A stretch of 64,000 bases of DNA from FEN-1099 sp964511015 (GTDB lineage Bacteria; Lernaellota; Lernaellaia; Lernaellales; Lernaellaceae): the NCBI GenBank assembly GCA_964511015.1, contig CAZEDX010000014.1:14022-78021 (forward strand), read 5' to 3'. Both the position numbers and the translations under genes were made by a program. Below the pieces are notes generated by a model. The model had not been told where the DNA came from and did no database searches. It saw only the letters and a program-made list of their open reading frames with translations. Below, piece by piece: positions 25,949 through 34,580 of this stretch (its first letter is position 1; each line of letters starts with the position of its first letter).

Positions 25949-27427
25949 ATGAAGACAAAAGCTTTGTATGTGTTTGTGTTATTGGTGGTTTTCGTTGCAT
26001 CGGCAGCGGTGGTCGGCGGCTGCGGTGGGAAGTCGGAAAAGCCGAAAGACCTGAAGCCCACCCCCGAAGTGGTCGAGGGCGAGGGCGGCCCGCAGATCCC
26101 CGGCGCGACCGGCTATTCGGACATTGCCGAACGGGCGGTGAAAAGCGTGGTCAATATTTCCTCGACCAAGGTGATCCGCCAGCAGGGCCAGCCCAATCCG
26201 CTGTTCAATGACCCTGTGTTTCGGCGCTTTTTCGGCAACCCGTCATTTGGCGGCCCGCGCGAGCGGCGCGAGCGCGCACTGGGTTCGGGCGTGATCGTCA
26301 GCAAGGACGGCTACATCCTGACCAACAACCACATGGTCGCCGACGCGACCAAGGTAATGGTGCAGTTCAATGACGGCCGCGAGGTCGAGGCGAAAATCGT
26401 CGGCACCGACGAGAAGACCGACCTGGCCGTGATTAAGGTGGAAGAGAAAGAACTCGAACCGCTCCCGCTAGGCGATTCCGACCAGCTTCGCCTGGGCGAG
26501 GTCGTGCTGGCTATCGGCAATCCGTTCGGCCTGGGCAACACGGTGACCATGGGCATCGTCAGCGCCAAGGGCCGCACGAACATGGACATTCTCGACTACG
26601 AGGACTTCATTCAGACCGACGCGGCGATCAACGTCGGCAACTCCGGCGGCGCGCTGATAAACACGCGCGGCCAGCTCGTCGGCATCAACACCGCGATCTT
26701 CTCGCGCAGCGGCGGTTCGGAAGGCGTCGGCTTCGCCATTCCGATCAACCTGGCGCGTTCGGTGATGAACGACCTGGTGCAGTACGGCGAAGTCCGGCGC
26801 GGCTACGTCGGCATCTTCGTGCAAGACGTCAATCCGGGCCTGGCCGAACACTTCGGGCTCGACAAGCCGACCGGCGCGCTGGTCAGCGATGTGGCGGCCA
26901 ACAGCCCCGCGGCCGAGGGCGGCCTGCAGCGCGGCGACATCATTCTCGAATACAACGGCAAAGAAGTGCCGAACGCGACGCAGTTGCGCAACACCGTGGC
27001 GCAAACCGAAATCGGCAGTGAGGTGGCGCTGGTGGTGCTGCGCAACAAGAACAAGATCGATCTGAAGGTGAAGGTGGCCCGCCGTCCGGCCGATGAGGCG
27101 ACCGCCAACCGCCAGCCGCAGATCGAACCGCCGTCGAACGCCAACGTGCGCGTTGGCTTCGACGTGACCGATCTGTCGCCGTTCATCATTCAGCGCTTCC
27201 AGTTGCCGCCGAACCTGCGCGGCGTGGTGGTGACCAACGTGGTGCCGGACAGCCCCGCCGCCGAGGCCGGGCTGGAAACGCGCGACGTGATCACCGAAGT
27301 GAACGGCCGCCCGGTCAACGACGGCCGCGAGTTCTCGCAGATGCTCAAGAACGCCGGCAAGCATGCCGTGCTGCTGGTCTACCGCGAAGGCGGCACGATC
27401 TACGTCGATCTGCCGCTGGCGCAGTAA
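25949..27427 (+). CDS. degQ: HtrA/Deg-family periplasmic serine protease (lipoprotein)
   Basis: The 492-residue protein has a lipobox-type signal end (VVGGC), a trypsin-like domain with the triad His in LTNNHMVADA (about 126), Asp in EKTDLAVIKV (about 156) and Ser in NVGNSGGALI (about 231), and two PDZ domains (about 280-375 and 400-490). HtrA proteins clear or refold damaged envelope proteins. A Gly/Pro-rich loop near 70-90 matches the LA loop. AAGGA precedes the ATG. Most DegP/Q proteins are soluble; lipid anchoring here is suggested by the Cys but the -3 Val is not ideal. DegP, DegQ and MucD cannot be told apart. Confidence 0.93.
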   Translation: MKTKALYVFVLLVVFVASAAVVGGCGGKSEKPKDLKPTPEVVEGEGGPQIPGATGYSDIAERAVKSVVNISSTKVIRQQGQPNPLFNDPVFRRFFGNPSFGGPRERRERALGSGVIVSKDGYILTNNHMVADATKVMVQFNDGREVEAKIVGTDEKTDLAVIKVEEKELEPLPLGDSDQLRLGEVVLAIGNPFGLGNTVTMGIVSAKGRTNMDILDYEDFIQTDAAINVGNSGGALINTRGQLVGINTAIFSRSGGSEGVGFAIPINLARSVMNDLVQYGEVRRGYVGIFVQDVNPGLAEHFGLDKPTGALVSDVAANSPAAEGGLQRGDIILEYNGKEVPNATQLRNTVAQTEIGSEVALVVLRNKNKIDLKVKVARRPADEATANRQPQIEPPSNANVRVGFDVTDLSPFIIQRFQLPPNLRGVVVTNVVPDSPAAEAGLETRDVITEVNGRPVNDGREFSQMLKNAGKHAVLLVYREGGTIYVDLPLAQ

Positions 27428-27434
27428 GCGGTCC

Positions 27435-28094
27435 TTGACCATTCGCGCCACGAAGATCCAGAGCCGGGCGGAAGAGGTCGTCAACGGCATCACGCACGGG
27501 CTCGGCGCCGCTCTCGCTGTCGTCGCGCTCGTGCTGTTGATCGTGTATGCCGTCTGGTACGGCGACACCTGGCGCGTGGTCGCGGTGAGCATCTACGGCG
27601 CGACGTTGGTGCTGTTGTTTCTCGCTTCGACGCTCTACCATCTGTTCACTCGCCCGCGCGCTAAAGAGGCGCTGCACCTGGCCGATCACGCAGCGATCTA
27701 TGCGCTGATCGCCGGCACGTATACGCCGTTTCTGCTGGTCAACATGCGCGGGGCCTGGGGTTGGTCGATGCTTGGCGTGATCTGGGGCCTGGCCGTGACC
27801 GGCATCACGCTCACGCTGGCGCAGATCAAACGCCTGCAGAAGGCCCCGGTGCTGATCTATCTCGGCATGGGCTGGCTGATGATCGTCGCGATCGTGCCGC
27901 TGATGCGTTCGGTGGCCAGAGGCGGACTGCTCTGGCTCGCTGCCGGCGGCCTGCTCTACAGCTTGGGCGTGATCTTCTATCGCTGGAAAGGCCTGCGCTT
28001 CAATCATGCCGTCTGGCATGTCTTCGTGCTGGCCGCCAGCGCCTGCCATTTCTTCGCCGTGCTGGGCTACGTGGTGCTTGCGCCGGGGGTATAG
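27435..28094 (+). CDS. Hemolysin III / PAQR-family membrane protein
   Basis: The start is probably TTG 27435, 8 bases after the HtrA stop; residues from there (TIRATKIQSRAEEVVNGITHG) align with the family N-terminus. The 219-residue protein has seven membrane helices and the PAQR metal-site residues: His in STLYHLF, Asp in LADHAAIYALIAGTYTP, and the HAVWHVFVLAASACHFF block. The bacterial family (YqfA/hemolysin III) is of unsettled function, possibly a membrane hydrolase of ceramidase type. It probably shares a transcript with htrA. Confidence 0.9.
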   Translation: MTIRATKIQSRAEEVVNGITHGLGAALAVVALVLLIVYAVWYGDTWRVVAVSIYGATLVLLFLASTLYHLFTRPRAKEALHLADHAAIYALIAGTYTPFLLVNMRGAWGWSMLGVIWGLAVTGITLTLAQIKRLQKAPVLIYLGMGWLMIVAIVPLMRSVARGGLLWLAAGGLLYSLGVIFYRWKGLRFNHAVWHVFVLAASACHFFAVLGYVVLAPGV

Positions 28095-28162
28095 GGCGGC
28101 GGCAACAAACGGCCTGCATTGGCCATCAGCCACACTCCCCATACCTACGTTTTTACCGCTCC

Positions 28163-28185
28163 ATTACGAAACGTGATGTTTCGTC
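28163..28185 (+). promoter_or_regulatory. Upstream activator candidate for pilin-like gene 1
   Basis: Contains CATTACGAAACGTGA (28163-28177), repeated exactly at 29210-29224, and the perfect dyad ACGAAAC-N5-GTTTCGT (28167-28185). It lies 104 bases before the -24 box, the same distance as at the second gene, as expected of an enhancer site for a sigma-54 activator. Confidence 0.5.
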
Positions 28186-28266
28186 GATTTCGTCTCGGGT
28201 GGCGGACGCGGTGCCGGCGGCGCGCAACCTTCTGACATCAGGTGACAAATTCCTCCGAAACGGTGT

Positions 28267-28283
28267 TTGGCACGGGTCCTGCT
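28267..28283 (+). promoter_or_regulatory. Sigma-54 (-24/-12) promoter of pilin-like gene 1
   Basis: TTGGCACGGGTCCTGCT fits the sigma-54 consensus TGGCACG-N4-TTGCW with one mismatch; the invariant GG (28269-28270) and GC (28281-28282) are 10 bases apart. It lies about 34 bases before the ATG. Confidence 0.65.
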
Positions 28284-28316
28284 TTTATTCCCCGCACAAC
28301 ACGGAGGAGCGAGAAA

Positions 28317-29102
28317 ATGAGGCAGCGTCGATCGGACCGAAACGGTCAAAAAGGTTTCACTTTGACTGAACTTCTGGTGGTGATCGCGGTGATCGGCATT
28401 CTCGCCGGCATCGCGCTTCCGCGCCTGGTCGGTTATCGCGACGAGGCGGACAAGGTGTTTGCCCTCGACCAGCTCCGCGATTTGCAGGCGCTGGCGACGG
28501 TGTATTACCACGAACACGAGCAGCCGCCGACGATCGAGGAGCTGAGCGCGCAATACAACCGCTCGCACAACGACAAGATCATCGGCCGGTGGGCCGTGAT
28601 GTCGGTCGGCTACGGGCAGAGCTCGGTAAAGTTGGCTGAAGGAGGCGTCAACGGTTACCAGCCGGCTTACATCATCTGCAGCACGTACGAGATCCGTAAC
28701 GTGGCGTATGTGTACGGCCTCGACGACAAACCGCCTGAGGTGGCGAAGGTGGGCTCCGACCCGATCGGTATCGGCCAGTGCGGACCGAGCACGGGGTCGG
28801 CGCCTGCCCAACCGGCGGCCCCGGTACCGACGCCCGAGCCGCCGGCCAACCCCCCGGCCAGTCCGCCGCCGACCAACAATCCGCCGGAGCAGCCCCCCGG
28901 CAATCCGTCTGGCGGCAACCCGCTGTCGAACGAATGCAACGTCGACGAGCAGTGCCCGTGTGAAAACAATTGGCCGAACCATGGTCAGTACGAGAACTGT
29001 GTGGTCCACTTGGCCAACGAATGCTGGAAAGCCGGCAAGATCAGCAAGGAAACCCGCCAGCAGTGGGTCACCGATGCAGCCCATAGCATTTGCGGGATGT
29101 AG
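28317..29102 (+). CDS. Type IV pilin/pseudopilin-like protein 1 with Cys-rich C-terminal domain
   Basis: ATG 28317 follows CGGAGGAG. The 261-residue precursor has a short basic leader ending QKG, then FTLTELLVVIAVIGILAGIALP, the class III signal cut by prepilin peptidase between G and F, with Glu5. A helical/globular part follows, a Pro-rich linker (about 165-210), and a C-terminal domain with five Cys (ECNVDEQCPCENNW, HGQYENCVVHLANEC, SICGM). It should assemble into a type IV pilus or type II secretion pseudopilus. Its neighbour is a diverged copy with the same domain order. Confidence 0.88.
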   Translation: MRQRRSDRNGQKGFTLTELLVVIAVIGILAGIALPRLVGYRDEADKVFALDQLRDLQALATVYYHEHEQPPTIEELSAQYNRSHNDKIIGRWAVMSVGYGQSSVKLAEGGVNGYQPAYIICSTYEIRNVAYVYGLDDKPPEVAKVGSDPIGIGQCGPSTGSAPAQPAAPVPTPEPPANPPASPPPTNNPPEQPPGNPSGGNPLSNECNVDEQCPCENNWPNHGQYENCVVHLANECWKAGKISKETRQQWVTDAAHSICGM

Positions 29103-29128
29103 CGCGGCGAGAGTATACCTCCCACGGT

Positions 29129-29177
29129 ACGGCCACTGGGTCTGGAGGGAGACCCGGTGGCCGTCGCGTTTTTGTTT
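29129..29177 (+). terminator. Rho-independent terminator after pilin-like gene 1
   Basis: A long stem (29129-29143 with 29150-29164, arms ACGGCCACTGGGTCT / AGACCCGGTGGCCGT, one wobble) is followed by CGCGTTTTTGTTT. It insulates the two pilin-like genes from each other. Confidence 0.85.
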
Positions 29178-29209
29178 CCGATAGCCCATTCCGTCGGAAA
29201 GAAACGATG

Positions 29210-29233
29210 CATTACGAAACGTGAGACTGTTTC
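29210..29233 (+). promoter_or_regulatory. Upstream activator candidate for pilin-like gene 2
   Basis: Exact second copy of CATTACGAAACGTGA (29210-29224), continuing into a looser dyad GAAAC-N8-GTTTC. It is 104 bases before the -24 box, matching the spacing at gene 1. Confidence 0.5.
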
Positions 29234-29313
29234 CCGCGCTTCGACGGGCACGGATACTCGCCTTTCATGGCCAACCTGCCGAAATTTCTATATCGGATGG
29301 ACGACTCCGATGT

Positions 29314-29330
29314 TTGGCATGAGTTCTGCC
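29314..29330 (+). promoter_or_regulatory. Sigma-54 (-24/-12) promoter of pilin-like gene 2
   Basis: TTGGCATGAGTTCTGCC has GG (29316-29317) and GC (29328-29329) separated by 10 bases, matching the sigma-54 pattern with two mismatches. It lies about 24 bases before the start codon. Confidence 0.55.
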
Positions 29331-29353
29331 ATACATAGCCACTGGAGGGGCAG

Positions 29354-30130
29354 GTGTTGTTGAAATGTTGCCAGGGGCAGAAAAGAGCTAGCGGCTTCAC
29401 ATTGGTGGATGTCCTGCTGGCCATCACGGTGGTGGGGATCATCACCGCCGGCGCGCTGAACCAGGGATTGGTCCAGCGTTTGCGGGCGAGTACCCGGTCT
29501 GCTGTGAGCGAATTGAATGCCTTGCGCGATTTGGCCGACCAGCACTATCTCCTCAACGGCCGGGCTCCGACGGTCGGCCAGTTGCGCACCATGTACCACA
29601 ACCGCCACCACAAACCGGTGGTCGGCCGCTGGGTCGTGCTCGATGGCAAATCGCTGCCGCTGCCCGAAGACGGCATCCGCGGCTACCACCCGGCTTACGT
29701 CATCTGCAGCACGTTTCGGATCCCGAACGCCGACTACGTCTACGTGATGGACGGGCACCAGCCGGAATTCGCCGGCGTCGGCGACGACCCGCTCGGCGTC
29801 GGCCAGTGCGGACCGGCGGCGTGGGCCTATGCCGAGGGCGTCGATCCTTACCAGCCCGAGCCGGAAGTGCTTCGCCCGTCGGTAACCGTGTACAAGGCGG
29901 AGCCGCTGCCGAAGGTCAAACCGCGGCTGCTGGAAGAGCCGAAGGTCGAGGAAGTCGACGTATGCGCCCTCGACCGCCGCTGCCCCTGCCAGTCCACCTG
30001 GGCCAACCGCGGCGAATACGAAGACTGCGTGAAGGACGTGGCTCGCGAATGCAACGAATCGGGCCGCATCGGTCAGGACGTCCGCGAGCAGTGGCTCGCC
30101 GAAGCACGCGCCAGCATCTGCGGTCTGTGA
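29354..30130 (+). CDS. Type IV pilin/pseudopilin-like protein 2 (paralogue, Asp at position 5)
   Basis: GTG 29354 or the following TTG codons (29357, 29360) may start translation; GGAGGGG lies just upstream and favours one of the TTGs. The 258-residue precursor has a leader ending RASG, then FTLVDVLLAITVVGIITAGAL: the prepilin cut site, but position 5 is Asp instead of the near-invariant Glu. The globular part and C-terminal Cys domain (VCALDRRCPCQSTW, RGEYEDCVKDVAREC, SICGL) align with gene 1. Asp5 is typical of minor pilins with altered assembly (GspK-like proteins lack Glu5), so this may be a tip or priming subunit. Confidence 0.82.
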   Translation: MLLKCCQGQKRASGFTLVDVLLAITVVGIITAGALNQGLVQRLRASTRSAVSELNALRDLADQHYLLNGRAPTVGQLRTMYHNRHHKPVVGRWVVLDGKSLPLPEDGIRGYHPAYVICSTFRIPNADYVYVMDGHQPEFAGVGDDPLGVGQCGPAAWAYAEGVDPYQPEPEVLRPSVTVYKAEPLPKVKPRLLEEPKVEEVDVCALDRRCPCQSTWANRGEYEDCVKDVARECNESGRIGQDVREQWLAEARASICGL

Positions 30131-30280
30131 GCGCGGAAAGAGTCCGGGGGATCCGAGACCCGGCGCCCGGCACCTGATTCCCCAAGCCTCAAGTCCTCAT
30201 CTCTTCGTCATGCCGTCCATCCGTTGACACCGCCTCCGGCATGACCGAATCTGAAGCCTGAACCACCGGCGAGGAAGACG

Positions 30281-31663
30281 ATGAATCCGGCGATCTATGC
30301 GGGTCGGCGCGCGAAGCTGCGCGAGTTGGTGAGCGAGGGAGCGATTCTGTTGTTGGGCAACGCGGAGGCGCCGCGGAACTACGCGGCCAACGCGTATCCG
30401 TTTCGACAGGATGCGACGTTCCTCTACTACACCGGGCTGGCGGTGCCGCAGCAGGCGCTGCTGATTCTGCCCGACGGCCACGAGATTCTGTTCGGCGAGC
30501 CGGTGACGATGGACGACGTGATCTGGATGGGGCCGCAGCCGGCGGTGCACGAGTATGCGGAAACGGCGAACATCGGCGACATCGGCAACCTCGAGTGGCT
30601 CAAGCAGACACTCGACAAACTGCGCGCACAGAACGTGACGATCCACTATCTGCCGCCCTATCGCGGCGAGCGCACGCTGTGGCTGGCGAAGCTGCTCGAC
30701 TATGCGCCGGCGCACGTGGCCGAGGGCGTGTCGACGGCGCTGGTGCAGGCGGTGGTGAAGCAGCGCAGTCTCAAGTCGCCGGAGGAGATCGTCGAGATCG
30801 AAAACGCGATCGGCGCGACGGCGGCGATGATGCAGGTGGCGTTGCAAACCATTCGGCCGGGCGTGCCCGAATCGATGGTCGCCGGGTTGATGCAGGGCGT
30901 GGCCCTGGCGTTGGGCCGGCAACAGGCGTTCCTGCCGATCGTTTCGGTGCGCGGCGAGGTGCTGCACAACAACTACTACGGCAACGTCATGCAGCCCGGG
31001 CATCTGCTGCTGATCGACTGCGGCGCCGAATCGCCGCGCGGCTACGCCGGCGACATCACGCGCACCTTCCCGGTCAGCGGCCAGTTCACCGAGCCGCAGC
31101 GCGAGATTTACGAAGTCGTGCTGCGTGCGCAACAGGCGGTCATCGACACCGCCTCGCCCCGTGTGACCAACCGCGATCTGCATTTCGTCGCCGCGCGCGC
31201 CATCGCCGCCGGGCTGAAAGACCTCGGCCTGATGCGGGGCGATGTCGACGAAGCGGTGCAGGCCGGCGCGCACGCGCTGTTCTTCCCGCACGGCATCGGC
31301 CACATGCTGGGGCTGGACGTGCACGACATGGAAGACCTGGGCGACGCGGTGGGCTACGCGCCGGGCGACGAGCGCTCGCCGCAGTTCGGGCTGTCGTTCC
31401 TGCGCCTGGCCCGCGCGCTCGAGCCGGGCTTCGTCATCACCGACGAGCCGGGTGTCTACTTCATTCCGCCGCTCATCGACCAGTGGACCACGGAGAAACG
31501 CCACGAGTCGTTCATCAACTACGAGCTGCTCGCGCGGTACCGCGACTTCGGCGGCATCCGTATCGAAGACGATCTGCTGATCACCGACACCGGCGCGCGC
31601 GTGCTCGGCACCGGCATTGTCAAAGCGGTGAAAGACATCGAAGCGGCGATGAAGAGGGGGTAG
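30281..31663 (+). CDS. pepP: Xaa-Pro aminopeptidase (aminopeptidase P, M24B)
   Basis: The 460-residue cytoplasmic protein has the N-terminal AMP_N domain (FRQDATFLYYTGL) and a C-terminal pita-bread fold with the dinuclear metal ligands: Asp in LLIDCGAE, Asp in YAGDITRTFPV, His in FPHGIGHMLGLDVHD, Glu in ITDEPGVYF and Glu in IRIEDDLLIT. It removes N-terminal residues that precede Pro. GCGAGGAAG precedes the ATG. It appears to be a single-gene unit converging on a small lipoprotein gene. Confidence 0.95.
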   Translation: MNPAIYAGRRAKLRELVSEGAILLLGNAEAPRNYAANAYPFRQDATFLYYTGLAVPQQALLILPDGHEILFGEPVTMDDVIWMGPQPAVHEYAETANIGDIGNLEWLKQTLDKLRAQNVTIHYLPPYRGERTLWLAKLLDYAPAHVAEGVSTALVQAVVKQRSLKSPEEIVEIENAIGATAAMMQVALQTIRPGVPESMVAGLMQGVALALGRQQAFLPIVSVRGEVLHNNYYGNVMQPGHLLLIDCGAESPRGYAGDITRTFPVSGQFTEPQREIYEVVLRAQQAVIDTASPRVTNRDLHFVAARAIAAGLKDLGLMRGDVDEAVQAGAHALFFPHGIGHMLGLDVHDMEDLGDAVGYAPGDERSPQFGLSFLRLARALEPGFVITDEPGVYFIPPLIDQWTTEKRHESFINYELLARYRDFGGIRIEDDLLITDTGARVLGTGIVKAVKDIEAAMKRG

Positions 31664-31683
31664 GGGCTGCGGCCGCCGCCGGG

Positions 31684-32034
31684 CTATTTCTTTTCCGCCA
31701 CGCAGCCATCCGCCGGCGTACACACCAAGGGCGAAGTTTCGCCGCCGCGTTGCACGGTCAGGCGGTAACCTTCGTTGACCGCGTCAAAACGGAAGGTGAT
31801 CTGCGGATCGTCGGTCAACGTGGCGTCCAGCGCCAGCAGTTCCTCGAGCGAAGACGCAAAGCGCGCCTCGCCGCCGGGCGCCGATTGATAGAGCATCTCC
31901 TGCGCCGTGGCCGCGCGCTGCGCGTGTTGCCGCACCGCATCGGGCACGTTGGCGGCCGGCGCGGATTTGCCGCAGCCCGTCGCACACGCCAGGCAGCAGA
32001 TCAAGCAGACGGTAAATTTCAGGTGGCGAAACAT
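31684..32034 (-). CDS. Small putative lipoprotein
   Basis: The 116-residue protein has a signal peptide with lipobox (ACATGC, Cys about 21) and a short mature part with no recognised domain; it ends in a Cys pair (LVCTPADGCVAEKK). No clear ribosome site is seen before ATG 32034. It converges with pepP, 20 bases away. Confidence 0.6.
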   Translation of the reverse strand: MFRHLKFTVCLICCLACATGCGKSAPAANVPDAVRQHAQRAATAQEMLYQSAPGGEARFASSLEELLALDATLTDDPQITFRFDAVNEGYRLTVQRGGETSPLVCTPADGCVAEKK

Positions 32035-32342
32035 CGGCGCTTTCTAGCACAGGGACGTCGTCGAACTCAACCGGTCAAGACTCTTCGGCGGCGGTGTGCG
32101 GATGCGAGAAAATCCGGAGGCATCGCCCCGCGAACCCCTCCTCCCCTTGCAAGGGGTTCATTCAGTTTGGTTCCTCCGGACGATAGATCAATCTAGCAAA
32201 ACCTTTGCCATCTTTCGGGTAAAACGCTAAGTCCAATAAGCGACTGACTTTTTCTCCGAATCGGTTTTCGCAATCGTCCAAGAATGGCCTACCGTGACGA
32301 CATTTCGCGCGACGAAATGCCGCTTTTTGTCACTGTGTGTTG
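32035..32342. other. Intergenic stretch without a gene
   Basis: About 300 bases with no supported gene. A CATTTCG/CGAAATG hairpin (32301-32319) followed by CCGCTTTTT on the plus strand lies near the end of the barrel gene, but no plus-strand gene ends here, so its role is unclear. It also holds the upstream region of the small lipoprotein gene. Confidence 0.5.
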
Positions 32343-32990
32343 CTAAAAGAAACGATAGGAAACGCGTAATAGACCGGTGAAGTTGTTGATGCGCCGTTCG
32401 AGCGTGTGTTTCTGGCCGGCGACGATAACGTCTTCGTACACCGGCACCGGGTTGGCCAGTTCGGCGTCGGCGCCGAGGCCGAGGTAGAAGCCGGGCGTGA
32501 AGAGCTGCAGGTCGCAACCGAGCGAGGCGCCGAAGAGGAAGTAGTAGTTTTTGTCGATCTTGTCCTTGAAGGTCAGCCACGCCCCCGGGCCGATCCAGGG
32601 CTCGATCGTCGGCGCGGTCGCGCTGGGCAGCGCGAAGATCATCCGGTAGCGTGACACCAGACCGATGTCGTAGTAGATGTCGGGGAAGCTGTAGTAGAAC
32701 GAGCCCAGCAGACCGAAGTTGCCCGGGCCGATGTCGACCAGCGAAAAGTCGACGAAGCCGCCGGTCGCCATGCCGGAGTCGCTATAGACCGACTCGTCGA
32801 GTTCTTTGCTCGCGCCCGACTGGGCGTCGACTTCCAGCGCGCGGCCGCTGTGGTAGTTTAGGCCGGTTACGATGCCGACGATGAGATTGGGCGACCGGTC
32901 TTCATCGGTTTCGCCATCGGTGGCGAAGATCACGCCCGACAGCGGCACCAGCAACAATCCTAGCAGCAGCAACAGGGCTCGCGCTTTCAT
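32343..32990 (-). CDS. Putative outer-membrane beta-barrel protein
   Basis: The 215-residue protein has a signal peptide (KARALLLLLGLLLVPLSGVIFA) and alternating strand-like segments with aromatic girdles (FGLLGSFYYSFPDIYYDIGL, NYYFLFGASLGCDLQLF, FYLGLGADAEL). It ends RVSYRFF, a C-terminal Phe typical of barrels inserted by the BAM complex. GGAGG precedes ATG 32990. Probably an eight-stranded barrel; no family named. Confidence 0.75.
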   Translation of the reverse strand: MKARALLLLLGLLLVPLSGVIFATDGETDEDRSPNLIVGIVTGLNYHSGRALEVDAQSGASKELDESVYSDSGMATGGFVDFSLVDIGPGNFGLLGSFYYSFPDIYYDIGLVSRYRMIFALPSATAPTIEPWIGPGAWLTFKDKIDKNYYFLFGASLGCDLQLFTPGFYLGLGADAELANPVPVYEDVIVAGQKHTLERRINNFTGLLRVSYRFF

Positions 32991-33117
32991 CGCCAGGCCT
33001 CCACGCCGACAAACCGTTGCCGCGGACGCTATCGCGTCGGCCGGGTCATGTCAACAAACGGCGCCGCCGCCGAGCCACCGCGTTGAAATCGGAGCGTCAA
33101 CATGCCTAACATGCCGC

Positions 33118-34566
33118 ATGCGCCTGATGGTCGTCATGCTGTTATGCTTGCTGTCTGCCGCTGCGCTCGCGGCCTGCGCCGGTTCGCCGGACGACGATGA
33201 CGCCGCCGCCGCGCCCGACGACGATACCGACGACGATCAATCCGTCGATGACGACACGCTTGATGACGATGCGATCGATGACGACGCCGTTGACGACGAC
33301 CTGACGGATGACGACACGGCCGATGATGATGTGGCCGGTCCGTTCTGCGCCGACTTCGAGCGCTACTGGCATACGCTGGACGAGCGATATGCCTATTTCA
33401 TCGAGAAGAACATCGATTGGGACGCGGTATACAGTGCCCAGCGCGACGCCGCGTGCGCCGAGGTTGATGTCGCCGCCTTTCAACTGCGGTTGGCGGCCGT
33501 CACTGCGGCGCTCGGCGACAGTCATACGTGGTCGAGCCTCAACCGCGTGCCCGCCGCGCGGCAGCCGGCGCGGGACGCGACCGGCGTGTGTCTGCAGCGC
33601 GACGCGGCCGGCGTGCATCTGTCTCATCTGACTGCTGAAGCACAAAGCGCGGGGTTGTGGTTGGGTGATCGTGTGGTTGCTTTGGACGGCGAAGCGGTCG
33701 ACGCGGTACTCGCCCGCGCCCGTTCGTGGGAAGGCTGCTCGACCGATCAATGTTGTGACCGCTGGGTGCTGCCGTATGTCGATCGCTACGCGCGCGGGCC
33801 GCAACAGGTGGTCTATACGGTCGAACGCGACGGCGAGCAAATGGAAATTCCACTCGCGCGAAATGGATCGGCCTGGTACGGCACATGCCAGAGCGACCCC
33901 TTGCGCGAGTTTCTCGCCGACGCCGCCGGCACCTATGTCCATGCCAAGCCGATCGGCGACGATTTGGCGTACGTGCAACTGACCAATCTCAACGACGGCT
34001 ATCAAGAGGCGATTCTGCGGGAGCTCGACGCCGCGCTGGCGGCGTTTGCCGATCGCGATGGACTCGTGTTCGACGTGCGCGACAACCATGGCGGCTCGGA
34101 TCTGGTGGCCATGGCCGTGCTGGCCCGGTTTCTGGGCGAGGTGATCTGGCCCGTGCATGTGCGCTACAAACTCGGCCCAGCGCACGACTCGTTCACGCCG
34201 TGGATTCCGGAACCGATTCTTCCTGGCCTGGCGCCGACCAGCCAACCGGTGGTGTTGCTCGTCAACGGCGGCTGCCTCAGCGCGGCCGACTTTTTTGTCG
34301 CCGGCGCATCGCTGGTCCCTTCGTTTACCCTGCTAGGCACTACTTCCTGTGGCGGCACCGGCGCGCCCGACCATGACGTGCTGCCGATCTCGCAGACTAC
34401 GTATTACTTCTCTCAGATGCAGCGGCGGTATGTACCGACCTGGGAACAGATCGAAGGGCGCGGCATCGATCCCGACATTGTTGTCGAACCCGATCCGGCT
34501 GATCTGGCCGCCGGTATCGACACCCAACTAGCCGCCGCGATCGCATGGTTGCGGGCCGGTCGCTAG
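33118..34566 (+). CDS. S41-type (tail-specific protease-like) lipoprotein with Asp stalk
   Basis: ATG 33118 opens a signal peptide ending LAAC (lipobox Cys20). An Asp tract of about 55 residues follows (DDDDAAAAPDDDTDDD...), then an S41 peptidase architecture: helical cap (FERYWHTLDERYAYFIEKNIDW), a PDZ-like part (GLWLGDRVVALDGEAV), and the crotonase-like core with DGLVFDVRDNHGGSD and the nucleophile Ser in LVNGGCLSAADFF. The Lys partner of C-terminal processing proteases is not evident (TTSCGGTGA), so catalysis may follow the tricorn Ser-His-Glu scheme or be lost. It should act on proteins at the periplasmic or outer surface. Confidence 0.85.
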   Translation: MRLMVVMLLCLLSAAALAACAGSPDDDDAAAAPDDDTDDDQSVDDDTLDDDAIDDDAVDDDLTDDDTADDDVAGPFCADFERYWHTLDERYAYFIEKNIDWDAVYSAQRDAACAEVDVAAFQLRLAAVTAALGDSHTWSSLNRVPAARQPARDATGVCLQRDAAGVHLSHLTAEAQSAGLWLGDRVVALDGEAVDAVLARARSWEGCSTDQCCDRWVLPYVDRYARGPQQVVYTVERDGEQMEIPLARNGSAWYGTCQSDPLREFLADAAGTYVHAKPIGDDLAYVQLTNLNDGYQEAILRELDAALAAFADRDGLVFDVRDNHGGSDLVAMAVLARFLGEVIWPVHVRYKLGPAHDSFTPWIPEPILPGLAPTSQPVVLLVNGGCLSAADFFVAGASLVPSFTLLGTTSCGGTGAPDHDVLPISQTTYYFSQMQRRYVPTWEQIEGRGIDPDIVVEPDPADLAAGIDTQLAAAIAWLRAGR

Positions 34567-34580
34567 GCGGCGGAGGTAGC

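Noticed and set aside
32301..32327. CATTTCG/CGAAATG hairpin with TTTTT as a terminator
   Set aside because: The T-run is on the plus strand, but the neighbouring genes end or start on the minus strand, so no transcript fits; kept only as a note.
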